A stretch of DNA of 54,214 nucleotides from an uncultured Clostridia bacterium. GTDB taxonomy: Bacteria; Bacillota; Clostridia; Monoglobales; Monoglobaceae. The position numbers and the translations under genes are program-made. Below, piece by piece: positions 7,217-14,747 of the stretch (position 1 is the first letter of the stretch; each line of letters starts with the position of its first letter). The DNA lies in the NCBI GenBank assembly GCA_934463175.1, contig CAKSIW010000008.1, positions 1 to 54,214 on the forward strand, in the 5' to 3' direction. The notes below the pieces were generated by a model. That model did not search any database. It was given only the letters and a program-made list of their open reading frames with translations, and was not told the DNA's origin.

Positions 7217-8995
7217 ATGCGAAAACGAATACTTGACTGCAAAACAGACAGCATTGAGCAATTCAGGAGGGCGGCAGAGCTGGCAAAGGAATTGGGTATG
7301 ACGCATATGGTTGTGTCACACATTGAAAAGAGCATTTGGCAATGGAATCAGGACAGGAATGACCCATATCCGAATTGGGGAATGTATAACCCGTCGATAT
7401 TCAAGGTGGTTGTGCCTGACGAATTAAGAAAATATTTGCCGCTTGACTATGCAGAACGAAATTTTGAAACAATTTCAAAACGTTCGGAAATTTTGAAAGA
7501 ATATGGACTTGAAGCTGTTTTTGACGCAATGGAGCCTGCTTGGCTCTCCGAAGATGTATACAGAGATCACCCGTTGTGGCGTGGACCGAGATGTGACCAG
7601 CCAAGGCGCGCACGCAAGGCATATTATGCTCCTTGCACCGATAATCCGGAGGTTGAACAGTTGTATGCGGAGGCGGTATATAAGCTTTGCAAATCTGTGA
7701 CGGTGAGCATGTTTAACATTATGACAAATGATTCCGGCGGCGGAATATGCTGGAGCGAGAGACTGTATCCGGGGGCAAACGGTCCGAGACAATGCAGGCA
7801 TTTGAGTGTTGGCGACAGAGCGGTTCATTTTCTTGATATTGTCCAGGGAGCTGCCGCAAAGGCAGGAGTTGATGCAGAGGCTGGGTATGCACGGTATTTT
7901 ACCGAAGCCGAAAAGATTGAAGTGATTTCAAAGCTGCATGACAATCAATTCTGCTGCGGCTTTACGAAGGACGGGTCGGTTGCAGGTAAAAGAGTCGGAA
8001 TTCTGGGAGACCCGTGGAACCCAACCTATCCTGTGAAGGGAATTCCTTTGATTGTTCAGTTTGCGGCAGACATGCAGGCAACAATCGGAGACGACAAAAG
8101 CAACATTACTTATGTTATCCCCTCTGCGGACAGCGCAGAGCATACAGCATTTCTCAAAGAAAGTATGAGAACAATGAAAGGTTCAACATGCAGCCGCTAT
8201 GAAACACTCAGAAAAACTGCGGTTTCGCTCATCGGAGAAAAGTGGGCAGATGCGTTGGTGGATATATGGGAGAATATACATATGACGCAGGATAAGCTTA
8301 TACATCTGAACCAGGGCGGACATATGTTTATGCTTGGTACGGTGCATCAGAGATGGCTTACGAGACCGCTGGTTGCGTTCCCGTCGGAGCTTGCCGAGGA
8401 CGAAAAGGCATATTATCGGAATTATCAGTTTCAGGCAGAAACGGAGAAAGAGGCCGATGATTTGCTTAATCTTCAGGCATCAAAGTGGCTCAGCGGAAAT
8501 TCCGCATGGGGCTTGATTTATAAATCGACAGCGGCAGCTTTCAAACCGCTGAACGAGGCAATCCGCGGCACAAAAAAACTTCTGCAATGTGATATCGGAG
8601 AATATAAAGATGAATTGGAGGAATTGCTTCTTCGTCTGAGAATGTATTATTGCATAATAACAAATGCAAAGAATGTTGTTTGGTTTCAATCCATAATTGA
8701 CCGAACGGATTATGAAACAGAGCCGAAGGATGTTTGTGATGTCAATGACGAGCAGGGTGATTTGAGACTTTATAAGATTTGGGAGATTGTGCGGGACGAG
8801 ATTGACAATACCTACGAAATGATAGAAATTCTTGATTCTGCAAAGAAACCCGTGCTGGTTCTGACCGATTCTGAGGAAAATGAAGACATTATGACGCTGG
8901 GACCGGATATTAAAGGTGATTTGCTTAAAAAAATCAGAATAATGGAGGCTCATAAGGCTGATTTTAACAGACTTTACAGAACGGCGAATCTGTAG
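7217..8995 (+). CDS. Unrecognised 592-aa intracellular protein, possibly a TIM-barrel carbohydrate-active enzyme
   Basis: I do not firmly recognise this protein. It has no signal peptide or membrane segment. Near the N-terminus there is a barrel-like strand-helix pattern (FRRAAELAKELGMTHMVVSH), and around residues 150-215 are acidic and aromatic motifs such as FDAMEPAWLSEDVYRDHPLW, MTNDSGGGICWSERLYPG and GPRQCR. Such motifs are reminiscent of glycosidase barrels (alpha-glucuronidase-like or GH20-like proteins), and the C-terminal third is helical. A role in intracellular oligosaccharide hydrolysis is therefore only a guess. The ATG at 7217 is preceded by GGGAGAG (7201-7207). It forms an operon with the SGNH hydrolase gene at 9108 and carries the same upstream 17-bp motif as the GH31/ABC promoters. 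Confidence 0.6.
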   Translation: MRKRILDCKTDSIEQFRRAAELAKELGMTHMVVSHIEKSIWQWNQDRNDPYPNWGMYNPSIFKVVVPDELRKYLPLDYAERNFETISKRSEILKEYGLEAVFDAMEPAWLSEDVYRDHPLWRGPRCDQPRRARKAYYAPCTDNPEVEQLYAEAVYKLCKSVTVSMFNIMTNDSGGGICWSERLYPGANGPRQCRHLSVGDRAVHFLDIVQGAAAKAGVDAEAGYARYFTEAEKIEVISKLHDNQFCCGFTKDGSVAGKRVGILGDPWNPTYPVKGIPLIVQFAADMQATIGDDKSNITYVIPSADSAEHTAFLKESMRTMKGSTCSRYETLRKTAVSLIGEKWADALVDIWENIHMTQDKLIHLNQGGHMFMLGTVHQRWLTRPLVAFPSELAEDEKAYYRNYQFQAETEKEADDLLNLQASKWLSGNSAWGLIYKSTAAAFKPLNEAIRGTKKLLQCDIGEYKDELEELLLRLRMYYCIITNAKNVVWFQSIIDRTDYETEPKDVCDVNDEQGDLRLYKIWEIVRDEIDNTYEMIEILDSAKKPVLVLTDSEENEDIMTLGPDIKGDLLKKIRIMEAHKADFNRLYRTANL

Positions 8996-9018
8996 GAGAA
9001 CTTAACATGACAGGAAAT

Positions 9019-9066
9019 CTGCGGTCGGAACGGAGCTGCCGCGGCGGTTTTGCCCGACCGCAGTTT
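9019..9066 (+). terminator. Hairpin between the 592-aa protein gene and the SGNH gene (weak terminator or processing site)
   Basis: CTGCGGTCGG (9019-9028) pairs perfectly with CCGACCGCAG (9054-9063) around a 25-base loop that is itself GC-rich. Only TTTG follows. The ATG of the next gene lies 45 bases on, so it may reduce rather than end transcription. Confidence 0.4.
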
Positions 9067-9107
9067 GAAACATATCGGGTGGAATTTTAAGAGGAGAGCG
9101 GAATATT

Positions 9108-10154
9108 ATGGATACAAGTCAAGTTGACAAGAATTTTAAGACTGAAAACACAAAAACGGAAAGGTTTTCGTTTTACAATTATTCGGAGCTGACCGTTGAG
9201 GGGTTTCCGTTTATGAAGGAAAACGGCAATTTGAACCGATTGCCGGATACGCTGATTAATCAGCTCCCCGAACCGCTTATGAAGATTTCAAGGATAAGTA
9301 CGGGCGGCGTTGTCAGATTCAGAACCGACAGCCGCCGCATTGCTGTTAGGTGCAAAAACAAAGATGTTTATTATTCGGCAATACGCGCAATTGCGGCAGG
9401 ACTGGGCTTTGATTTGTACAGCGGAAAGAGGTTTATTTCAAATTACAGACCAAACACAGGTGCGGAGCATACTGATATGGAGGCTGAGGCACTCGGCGGC
9501 GGAATGCATGACTATTCGCTTTATATGCCGATTTATTCCGGAATTGAAGAACTGGAAATCGGCATATTGAAGGGGTGCAGAATGGAGAAACCGACTCCTC
9601 ACAGGATTTCCGAGCCTATAGTTTTTTACGGGTCATCTGTGACACACGGAAGCTGTGCGTCAAGACCCGGAAGAACATATCCCGCCATTGTGACGAGAAT
9701 GCTGGACGCGCATATGATAAATATGGGTTTTTCGGGGAATGCACTGGGAGAAACGGAGATTGCGGAGCTGATTGGAAAAACGGAGGCTTCGGCAATTGTG
9801 CTGGAATATGACCATAATGCTCAGACGGTGGAATATCTTGAGAAAACACACGGCAGATTTTTTGAAATAATACGCCGCTGTCACCCGCGGACACCTGTTG
9901 TCATGATGTCCAGACCTCATTTTAATGCTGAGTGGGAGGAAGATGCTGCGCTGCGCCGCAATGTTGTCAGAGAGACATATCTGAATGCACTGAAAAGCGG
10001 TGATAAGGCGGTCAGATTCATTGACGGCATGAGCATTTTCCCTGCGGAGACGGCAGCGGATTGTTCAATTGATTTAATACATCCGAACGACATCGGATTT
10101 GATATTATGGCAAAAAGAGTTCTGTGTGAGCTGGAGAGTTGTTCAGAGAGATGA
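9108..10154 (+). CDS. SGNH/GDSL-family hydrolase with N-terminal beta domain
   Basis: A 348-aa cytoplasmic protein without a signal peptide. Residues 1-165 look like the beta-sandwich domain that often precedes SGNH esterases (VRFRTDSRRIAVRC, YSLYMPIYSGIEELEIG). The catalytic SGNH domain follows: block I serine in FYGSSVTHGSC, block II glycine in NMGFSGNALGE, and the Asp/His pair in SIDLIHPNDIGF near the C-terminus. The usual block III GxND asparagine region appears here as LEYDHNAQ. It probably deacylates (for example deacetylates) an imported oligosaccharide. GAGGAGAG at 9091-9098 precedes the ATG at 9108. Its last 12 bases overlap the tail of the convergent response regulator gene. Confidence 0.8.
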   Translation: MDTSQVDKNFKTENTKTERFSFYNYSELTVEGFPFMKENGNLNRLPDTLINQLPEPLMKISRISTGGVVRFRTDSRRIAVRCKNKDVYYSAIRAIAAGLGFDLYSGKRFISNYRPNTGAEHTDMEAEALGGGMHDYSLYMPIYSGIEELEIGILKGCRMEKPTPHRISEPIVFYGSSVTHGSCASRPGRTYPAIVTRMLDAHMINMGFSGNALGETEIAELIGKTEASAIVLEYDHNAQTVEYLEKTHGRFFEIIRRCHPRTPVVMMSRPHFNAEWEEDAALRRNVVRETYLNALKSGDKAVRFIDGMSIFPAETAADCSIDLIHPNDIGFDIMAKRVLCELESCSER

Positions 10155-10823
10155 AAACAAATCAAAAATCTTGATTTCGTGCAGCTCACGCACCAAAGTC
10201 TTTATGTTGGTTGCGTTGAACTTTTTGAGTATTCTTGAACCCATGGAACGAACGGTGCAGGCTTCGACAAAGCGTTCCTTTGCGATTTGATTATAGGTTT
10301 TTCCGTTATACAAATCCTTCAGCACCTCAAGCTCGCTTGAGGACAGTTTGATTATTTTGTCAAGCATATAGATCAGACTGCGGTGGGATATGGTCACCTC
10401 GCGTGATTTTGCATTAAACTTCAGTGCAATTTCGGGAGAAAGAGTGCTTTTGTTGTTATATACATTTTTAATTTTTGAAAACATTTCGTCAATTGTGCAG
10501 TTTTTGCAGATATAATCCGATGCGCCGTTTATGATTGAATCAAAAATATAGTCATCGTTTGAATAGCTTGTCAGCATAATTATTTTCGTTTGAGGCGACT
10601 TGTCAAGTATTTCGGGAATTATATCTATGCCTGCCGTTTCCGTTTCAAGCTGAACATCAAGAAGCAAAATGTCGGGCTTAAAGCTTTCAACCATGGCGGT
10701 GCATTTGGCGGCTGAGGTGCAGTAGCCCAGAAAATCAAATTCTTCCGAGTATTTAAATTGATTCTTAATGTTTATGCACAGATATTCAAAGTCATCACAT
10801 ATAGCAAGTCTTATTTTTTTCAC
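10143..10823 (-). CDS. Response regulator, receiver plus LuxR/NarL-type DNA-binding domain
   Basis: The 226-aa product has an N-terminal receiver domain with the acidic pair in LAICDD, the phosphoacceptor Asp56 in ILLLDVQ and the conserved threonine/serine in IIMLTSYS. A helix-turn-helix of LuxR type follows (LSSSELEVLKDLYNGKTYNQIA, shown here in part, then TVRSMGSRILKKF). I chose the GTG at 10823 because a GGGAGGA site (10831-10837 on this strand) lies 7 bases upstream. An ATG at 10874 would overlap the kinase gene and add a non-conserved extension. It is the partner of the kinase encoded 25 bases upstream and may control the GH31/ABC promoters; that is inference from location. Confidence 0.85.
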   Translation of the reverse strand: MKKIRLAICDDFEYLCINIKNQFKYSEEFDFLGYCTSAAKCTAMVESFKPDILLLDVQLETETAGIDIIPEILDKSPQTKIIMLTSYSNDDYIFDSIINGASDYICKNCTIDEMFSKIKNVYNNKSTLSPEIALKFNAKSREVTISHRSLIYMLDKIIKLSSSELEVLKDLYNGKTYNQIAKERFVEACTVRSMGSRILKKFNATNIKTLVRELHEIKIFDLFSSL

Positions 10824-10848
10824 AGATAATTCCTCCCTGAACGGTTTG

Positions 10849-12369
10849 TTATTTTGTGTCACGCAGATGTTCAAGCTTTATTATTTTCTTTGAGACAGGA
10901 AGTGCGATTTGAAATGCGGTATATTCGCCCTCCTTGCTTTTAACGCTGATACGTCCTTGGTATGATTTAATTATGTTTTCAACAAAATTGAGTCCGATGC
11001 CGCTGTTTTTAATTCGGGATTTGGTCGAGTAGAAGGGCTTAAAAATGTTTTTTAATGCCGACTTTTCAATGCCGCAGCCGTTATCGGTGATTGCAATGAT
11101 ATACATATTCCATTTGAAGGTGAGGTCAATTTGAATACTGTGCGGCTTATGATGGTCTGAGCCGAAGCTTTCAATGGAGTTGATCAGAATGTTGCGGAAC
11201 ACCTCAACAAAATCTGTGTTGTTGCCGAGAAAAATTGCTTTTGAAACGGTGAAATTTTTCAGGATTTTTATGTCGGAAGGGGGTTGCACCTGCTTTATGG
11301 CAGTATTAATGCATTCGGCAATGTCGATGAGGTGCAGTGAATCGGATTTTTGGAACTTGAGCTGATTCAGGGTTCTGTTCAGCGTTTCGAGCTGATCCTT
11401 CATCATCTGAAAGCCGTTGTCGGTGTATTCTTGTATTGAGTCAAGGTCGTTTGCCCGCAGTGCATTGCCTATCAGCTCAAATTGCTGCTGGGCTGCCCAA
11501 AAAATGTTTTTATACATATGCAGATTTATTCTCAGACTGCGGTTCAGAACCATAGAATTTTTCAAAAACTCATTATTTTTCCGTCTTTCGGAATAGAACA
11601 AATTAAACGGCTTGAAGAATACTATAATAAATATAAAAACAAACAAAACGGCAAATGTCCAGAGCGGGACTGCCGTGTAGCTGTTTATGTTTAATTCCTC
11701 TTTGGGAACGCCGATCGGTGTTGTGTTGCAGAACATTATGTCGCTGAACACTCCAAAGATAAATGTCATATAGAAAAACAGGTTTATTATGGTTATGAAA
11801 GCGCAATAGCACAAAATATACCGGCGTTCGGCGTCATAATCGGTTCTTAAAAAACGCTTGACAATCGGATAATACGGAAAGAGGGTATAGAAAACAATCA
11901 AACCGAGACAGAGAACAGTCCTTCCCTTTGCAAGAAGGCTGATCGCATATGTATATTTATAATCGGCTGTGTGTTGCAGCAGGTCAATTTTCAGAGCAAC
12001 ACCCGGATCGGTCAGCAGTGCAAAAAGCAGAATCGGTGCCGACAAAATGAGAAAGTGTTTGGTTTTCAGGTCGCATATATGGCATAAACCGCATATAGAT
12101 GAAAACATGAAAAGCGCAAACGAAAGAGCATACAGCCTTGAAATCGACATTATACTGATTTTGATATTTGAAAGCCACAGATACAGGAGATAGTCCCAGC
12201 GGAGAGGGAAGGAATAGTAGGTGAGCTTTGAAATGTATATGCTTGCGGTGAACATCATAATCCCCATGCTTATGAAATAGAACGAAAGCACAAGCGAGGT
12301 GTTGTTTCTGATGGTTATGACAGCAAAACACATTACCAATGCAAACAGAACAAATGTTGTGATAAACAT
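10849..12369 (-). CDS. Membrane-bound sensor histidine kinase with about seven transmembrane segments
   Basis: The 506-aa protein begins with an array of about seven hydrophobic segments (residues 1-20, 27-47, 75-95, 107-122, 145-163, 187-210, 233-255). There is no large extracellular loop, so it may sense a ligand within the membrane. A helical linker carries the probable phosphorylated His284 in NLHMYKN. The ATP-binding domain follows with an N-box (NILINSIESFG), DNGCGI and SGIGLNFVENI. It would phosphorylate the response regulator encoded immediately downstream. It starts 24 bases after the GH31 gene on the same strand, preceded by a GGAGGG site, so GH31, kinase and regulator appear to be one operon. 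The signal it detects is unknown, though an oligosaccharide-related cue would fit. Confidence 0.88.
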   Translation of the reverse strand: MFITTFVLFALVMCFAVITIRNNTSLVLSFYFISMGIMMFTASIYISKLTYYSFPLRWDYLLYLWLSNIKISIMSISRLYALSFALFMFSSICGLCHICDLKTKHFLILSAPILLFALLTDPGVALKIDLLQHTADYKYTYAISLLAKGRTVLCLGLIVFYTLFPYYPIVKRFLRTDYDAERRYILCYCAFITIINLFFYMTFIFGVFSDIMFCNTTPIGVPKEELNINSYTAVPLWTFAVLFVFIFIIVFFKPFNLFYSERRKNNEFLKNSMVLNRSLRINLHMYKNIFWAAQQQFELIGNALRANDLDSIQEYTDNGFQMMKDQLETLNRTLNQLKFQKSDSLHLIDIAECINTAIKQVQPPSDIKILKNFTVSKAIFLGNNTDFVEVFRNILINSIESFGSDHHKPHSIQIDLTFKWNMYIIAITDNGCGIEKSALKNIFKPFYSTKSRIKNSGIGLNFVENIIKSYQGRISVKSKEGEYTAFQIALPVSKKIIKLEHLRDTK

Positions 12370-12392
12370 ACTGACCCTCCCTGTCGTAATGC

Positions 12393-14522
12393 TTAAGCCG
12401 AGACCTCCGGAATGACGCGGATTAACGCGGATTGGTCGTCGCTGCTGATTGTCACGGGCTTGCCTGTGCCGTGGACTGTGACCTTCCAGATTCGCTTTTC
12501 AGGCTTTTCGCGGTATTCTCCGCGTCTGTTTCCTATGTGAATTTCAATTTTACCGCTCGTTTCGCGGCAAACGATTTCCGTGTGACATGATGTGTGATTG
12601 AGGTAATCAAGACTGATTCCGTCATCTTCGCGGAAGATATACTTTGTTTCTCCGCAGGGATAAACGTGCAGCTCGATTTCCTCTTCGGAATACTGTGAGA
12701 CATAGTCGCGGTCACACCATTTCGGGATGACAGCTCCTTTTTTCACAAACAAACCGCCGCCCCGTCCTTTTGGCGGAACATAACCGTCAATCAGAAAAGG
12801 TCCTTCATATTCCTTTCCTGTCCAGAAATCCACCCAAACACCCTTTGGGAGATATATCCTGTCTGTGAATGCGGAAACCAGGAGATATTCTCCGAACATA
12901 TACTGATTTGCGCAGTCCGCACAATTTCTGTCGTTCTGAAACTCAAGCGGCATCGGACGTATCATGGGAACACCCGTTTCCTGGCATTCAATTGCGGCAG
13001 AATATATATACGGTATTAAGCTGTATCTCAATCTTGCATAATATGTATAAATCTGTTCGCATTCCGCGCCGGCATACCACGGCTGACAGCAGCCCGACCA
13101 CGCGTTCTGATGTGCCCATGGAGCAAAGAATGCAAAATGAATTGCTTCCGCATGATATATGTCCATATCCACGGTTGAATTCATAAACCCTGACATTGCG
13201 AGGTTTTCAAGCCAAATCATGCTTCCGCGCAGACCTCCGTTGTCGCCTGTTGTTGCCGCTCCCCACCTTTGCTGACCGATATAGCCGCCGCAGTAGTGTA
13301 TGAACGGACGCATATTTGTCTGCTCGGAAAAGCCTTCGTTCATTTGTTTCATGACAAGCGTCTGTGACAGGTTGTGCATTTCAAGCTCGCTTTTGCCGTT
13401 TGTGTATATCTTGTGCGGATCAACCCTCATTGTCATGTCCGCAGGGTCAATTTTGAATCCGTCAACACCCGAATCCACAAATTTCATGAGATGGTCATAC
13501 CAGCGCGGAAGAGAGCTTTCGCCGCCTGCAAGTCCCTCCTCATGATCACATAAATCATAGTTCATGCACAGCCAGAGTGCAACGTGAAATCCGAATCTGC
13601 GCATGACGGAAAGAAAACTCTTGTTGGAGCTTCTCGTGCGCATCCATTTTTCAATATGAAACTTTTCCAGATTCCAGTCCTTGTCAAATGAATAGTCATA
13701 GAACTTTTTCATCCAGCCGGGTTCAAGGCTGACGTTGTCGCACGGAATGTGTTTCTCTCTGAATTTCATCATATCGTTCAGAATTTCAAACTGATTCTGA
13801 TGAAGCGGTGCAATGTATGTGAGACCGTATGCCCATTTCGGAAGAAGCATACTTTTTCCCGAAACATCGGTATACAGCCTGAGAATGTCCTTCATAGACG
13901 TGCCGTAGAAAAGAAGCATGCTGAGGTCATCGTGGTTGCCTGCAACAGTCAGTCTGCCCTTGGCATGGTCGTCAACGTCAACAAAGTGCCTTCCCTGAGC
14001 GCATATTAATATGCCCCAGTTTTCGCTGCTCATAATAAAAGGAACACAAATTTCGTTGAACTGATAAACAACCCAGTTCTGAAATGACATTCCCCTGTGC
14101 TGAATGCTGTCACGGTCAGCCTCACCCAAGCCGTAGAAAAGCTCAGATTCGGAAATCCTGAAGCTGATGCCGAAACGCGTTTTCGAGTCTGTTCCGCAAA
14201 TGTCGGAATCCCAGCTTTCAGCGTGTTCGTCCGGTCTGCCCTCAATGTTGATTCTGTCGGGGGTTTTGTCGCGGAACTTATCAAGCTGATATGAAATTTC
14301 ATCACTCCAAAAGTCATCGTCCGTCTCGGGGCGAATGTCAAATTCGAGAGTCTTTCCGTTCGGAAGAACAATTCTGCCGTCTGACACGGAAAGCCCCGGT
14401 TCGGAATGAACGGTGTCCGGTATGCTGATGATGCCGTATCTTTCAAGATAGCTTTCGGGCATGTTATCATGCCTGCATATTTGTATTATTCCGGGCGAAA
14501 TGGCTTTTATGCTGCAATTCAC
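12393..14522 (-). CDS. Glycoside hydrolase family 31 (alpha-xylosidase/alpha-glucosidase-like)
   Basis: A 709-aa intracellular GH31 enzyme. The N-terminal beta domain contains FYGLGEADRDSIQHRG, and the barrel begins at PKWAYGLTY. The expected nucleophile aspartate is in GVDGFKIDPADM and the expected acid/base aspartate in TTGDNGG; both replace more common flanking residues (usually WxD and GDN). The C-terminal beta domains include FGEYLLVSAFTDR, YLPKGVWVDFWTGKEYEGP and a GLFVKKGAVIP strand. The lack of a signal peptide implies action on imported oligosaccharides, removing alpha-linked glucose, xylose, galactose or a related residue. An AAGGAGGTA site lies just upstream of the ATG. It heads the minus-strand operon with the two-component genes and shares a divergent promoter region with the ABC operon. 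Confidence 0.9.
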   Translation of the reverse strand: MNCSIKAISPGIIQICRHDNMPESYLERYGIISIPDTVHSEPGLSVSDGRIVLPNGKTLEFDIRPETDDDFWSDEISYQLDKFRDKTPDRINIEGRPDEHAESWDSDICGTDSKTRFGISFRISESELFYGLGEADRDSIQHRGMSFQNWVVYQFNEICVPFIMSSENWGILICAQGRHFVDVDDHAKGRLTVAGNHDDLSMLLFYGTSMKDILRLYTDVSGKSMLLPKWAYGLTYIAPLHQNQFEILNDMMKFREKHIPCDNVSLEPGWMKKFYDYSFDKDWNLEKFHIEKWMRTRSSNKSFLSVMRRFGFHVALWLCMNYDLCDHEEGLAGGESSLPRWYDHLMKFVDSGVDGFKIDPADMTMRVDPHKIYTNGKSELEMHNLSQTLVMKQMNEGFSEQTNMRPFIHYCGGYIGQQRWGAATTGDNGGLRGSMIWLENLAMSGFMNSTVDMDIYHAEAIHFAFFAPWAHQNAWSGCCQPWYAGAECEQIYTYYARLRYSLIPYIYSAAIECQETGVPMIRPMPLEFQNDRNCADCANQYMFGEYLLVSAFTDRIYLPKGVWVDFWTGKEYEGPFLIDGYVPPKGRGGGLFVKKGAVIPKWCDRDYVSQYSEEEIELHVYPCGETKYIFREDDGISLDYLNHTSCHTEIVCRETSGKIEIHIGNRRGEYREKPEKRIWKVTVHGTGKPVTISSDDQSALIRVIPEVSA

Positions 14523-14566
14523 GTGACAAATACCTCCTTAAATACGTTTCAAAGTCTGTCAATAAT

Positions 14567-14594
14567 ATTATACCATAAAAAAATAAAATATCAA
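14567..14594 (-). promoter_or_regulatory. Predicted promoter of the GH31-kinase-regulator operon
   Basis: On the minus strand a TTGATA box (14594-14589) and a perfect TATAAT (14572-14567) are 16 bases apart. The left copy of the 17-bp motif starts 11 bases upstream of the -35 box. Confidence 0.6.
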
Positions 14595-14605
14595 GATGCA
14601 GAACG

Positions 14606-14670
14606 GTTTGATATTTGTACACATTTGCATATGTTTTCGGCGGCGAGAAAAAAGTGTACAAATATCAAAC
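14606..14670. promoter_or_regulatory. Perfect 17-bp inverted pair between divergent promoters (operator)
   Basis: GTTTGATATTTGTACAC (14606-14622) is repeated as its exact reverse complement at 14654-14670, with 31 bases between. Each copy therefore faces one of the divergent promoters in the same relative orientation. The right copy ends directly at the weak -35 box of the ABC operon, and the left copy lies 11 bases from the GH31 -35 box. This arrangement suits an activator or a dual regulator. A third copy occurs at 7079-7095. The binding protein is not shown by the sequence. Confidence 0.7.
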
Positions 14671-14699
14671 TTCCAATTTGCGTTATATAGTGATATACT
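14671..14699 (+). promoter_or_regulatory. Predicted promoter of the large ABC/polysaccharide operon
   Basis: TTCCAA (14671-14676) and TATACT (14694-14699) are 17 bases apart. The -35 box is poor and abuts the regulatory motif, as expected for an activator-dependent promoter. An alternative -10 (TATAAT, 14705-14710) lacks a well-placed -35 box. Confidence 0.45.
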
Positions 14700-14747
14700 A
14701 ACAATATAATATTCTGCACTTTACTATATAAATGAGGAGGAAAAAGT

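Noticed and set aside
10824..10874. Extended N-terminus of the response regulator from an ATG at 10874
   Set aside because: The extension overlaps the kinase gene and is not part of the receiver fold, while the GTG at 10823 has a clear GGGAGGA site.
14606..14670. The 17-bp inverted pair as a transcription terminator
   Set aside because: The arms are separated by 31 bases, are AT-rich, have no T-run after them and lie between divergent promoters. An operator is the better reading.
14678..14710. TTGCGT plus TATAAT as the ABC operon promoter
   Set aside because: The spacer is 21 bases, too long for a normal promoter. TTCCAA/TATACT with 17 bases fits better, although the -35 box is weak.
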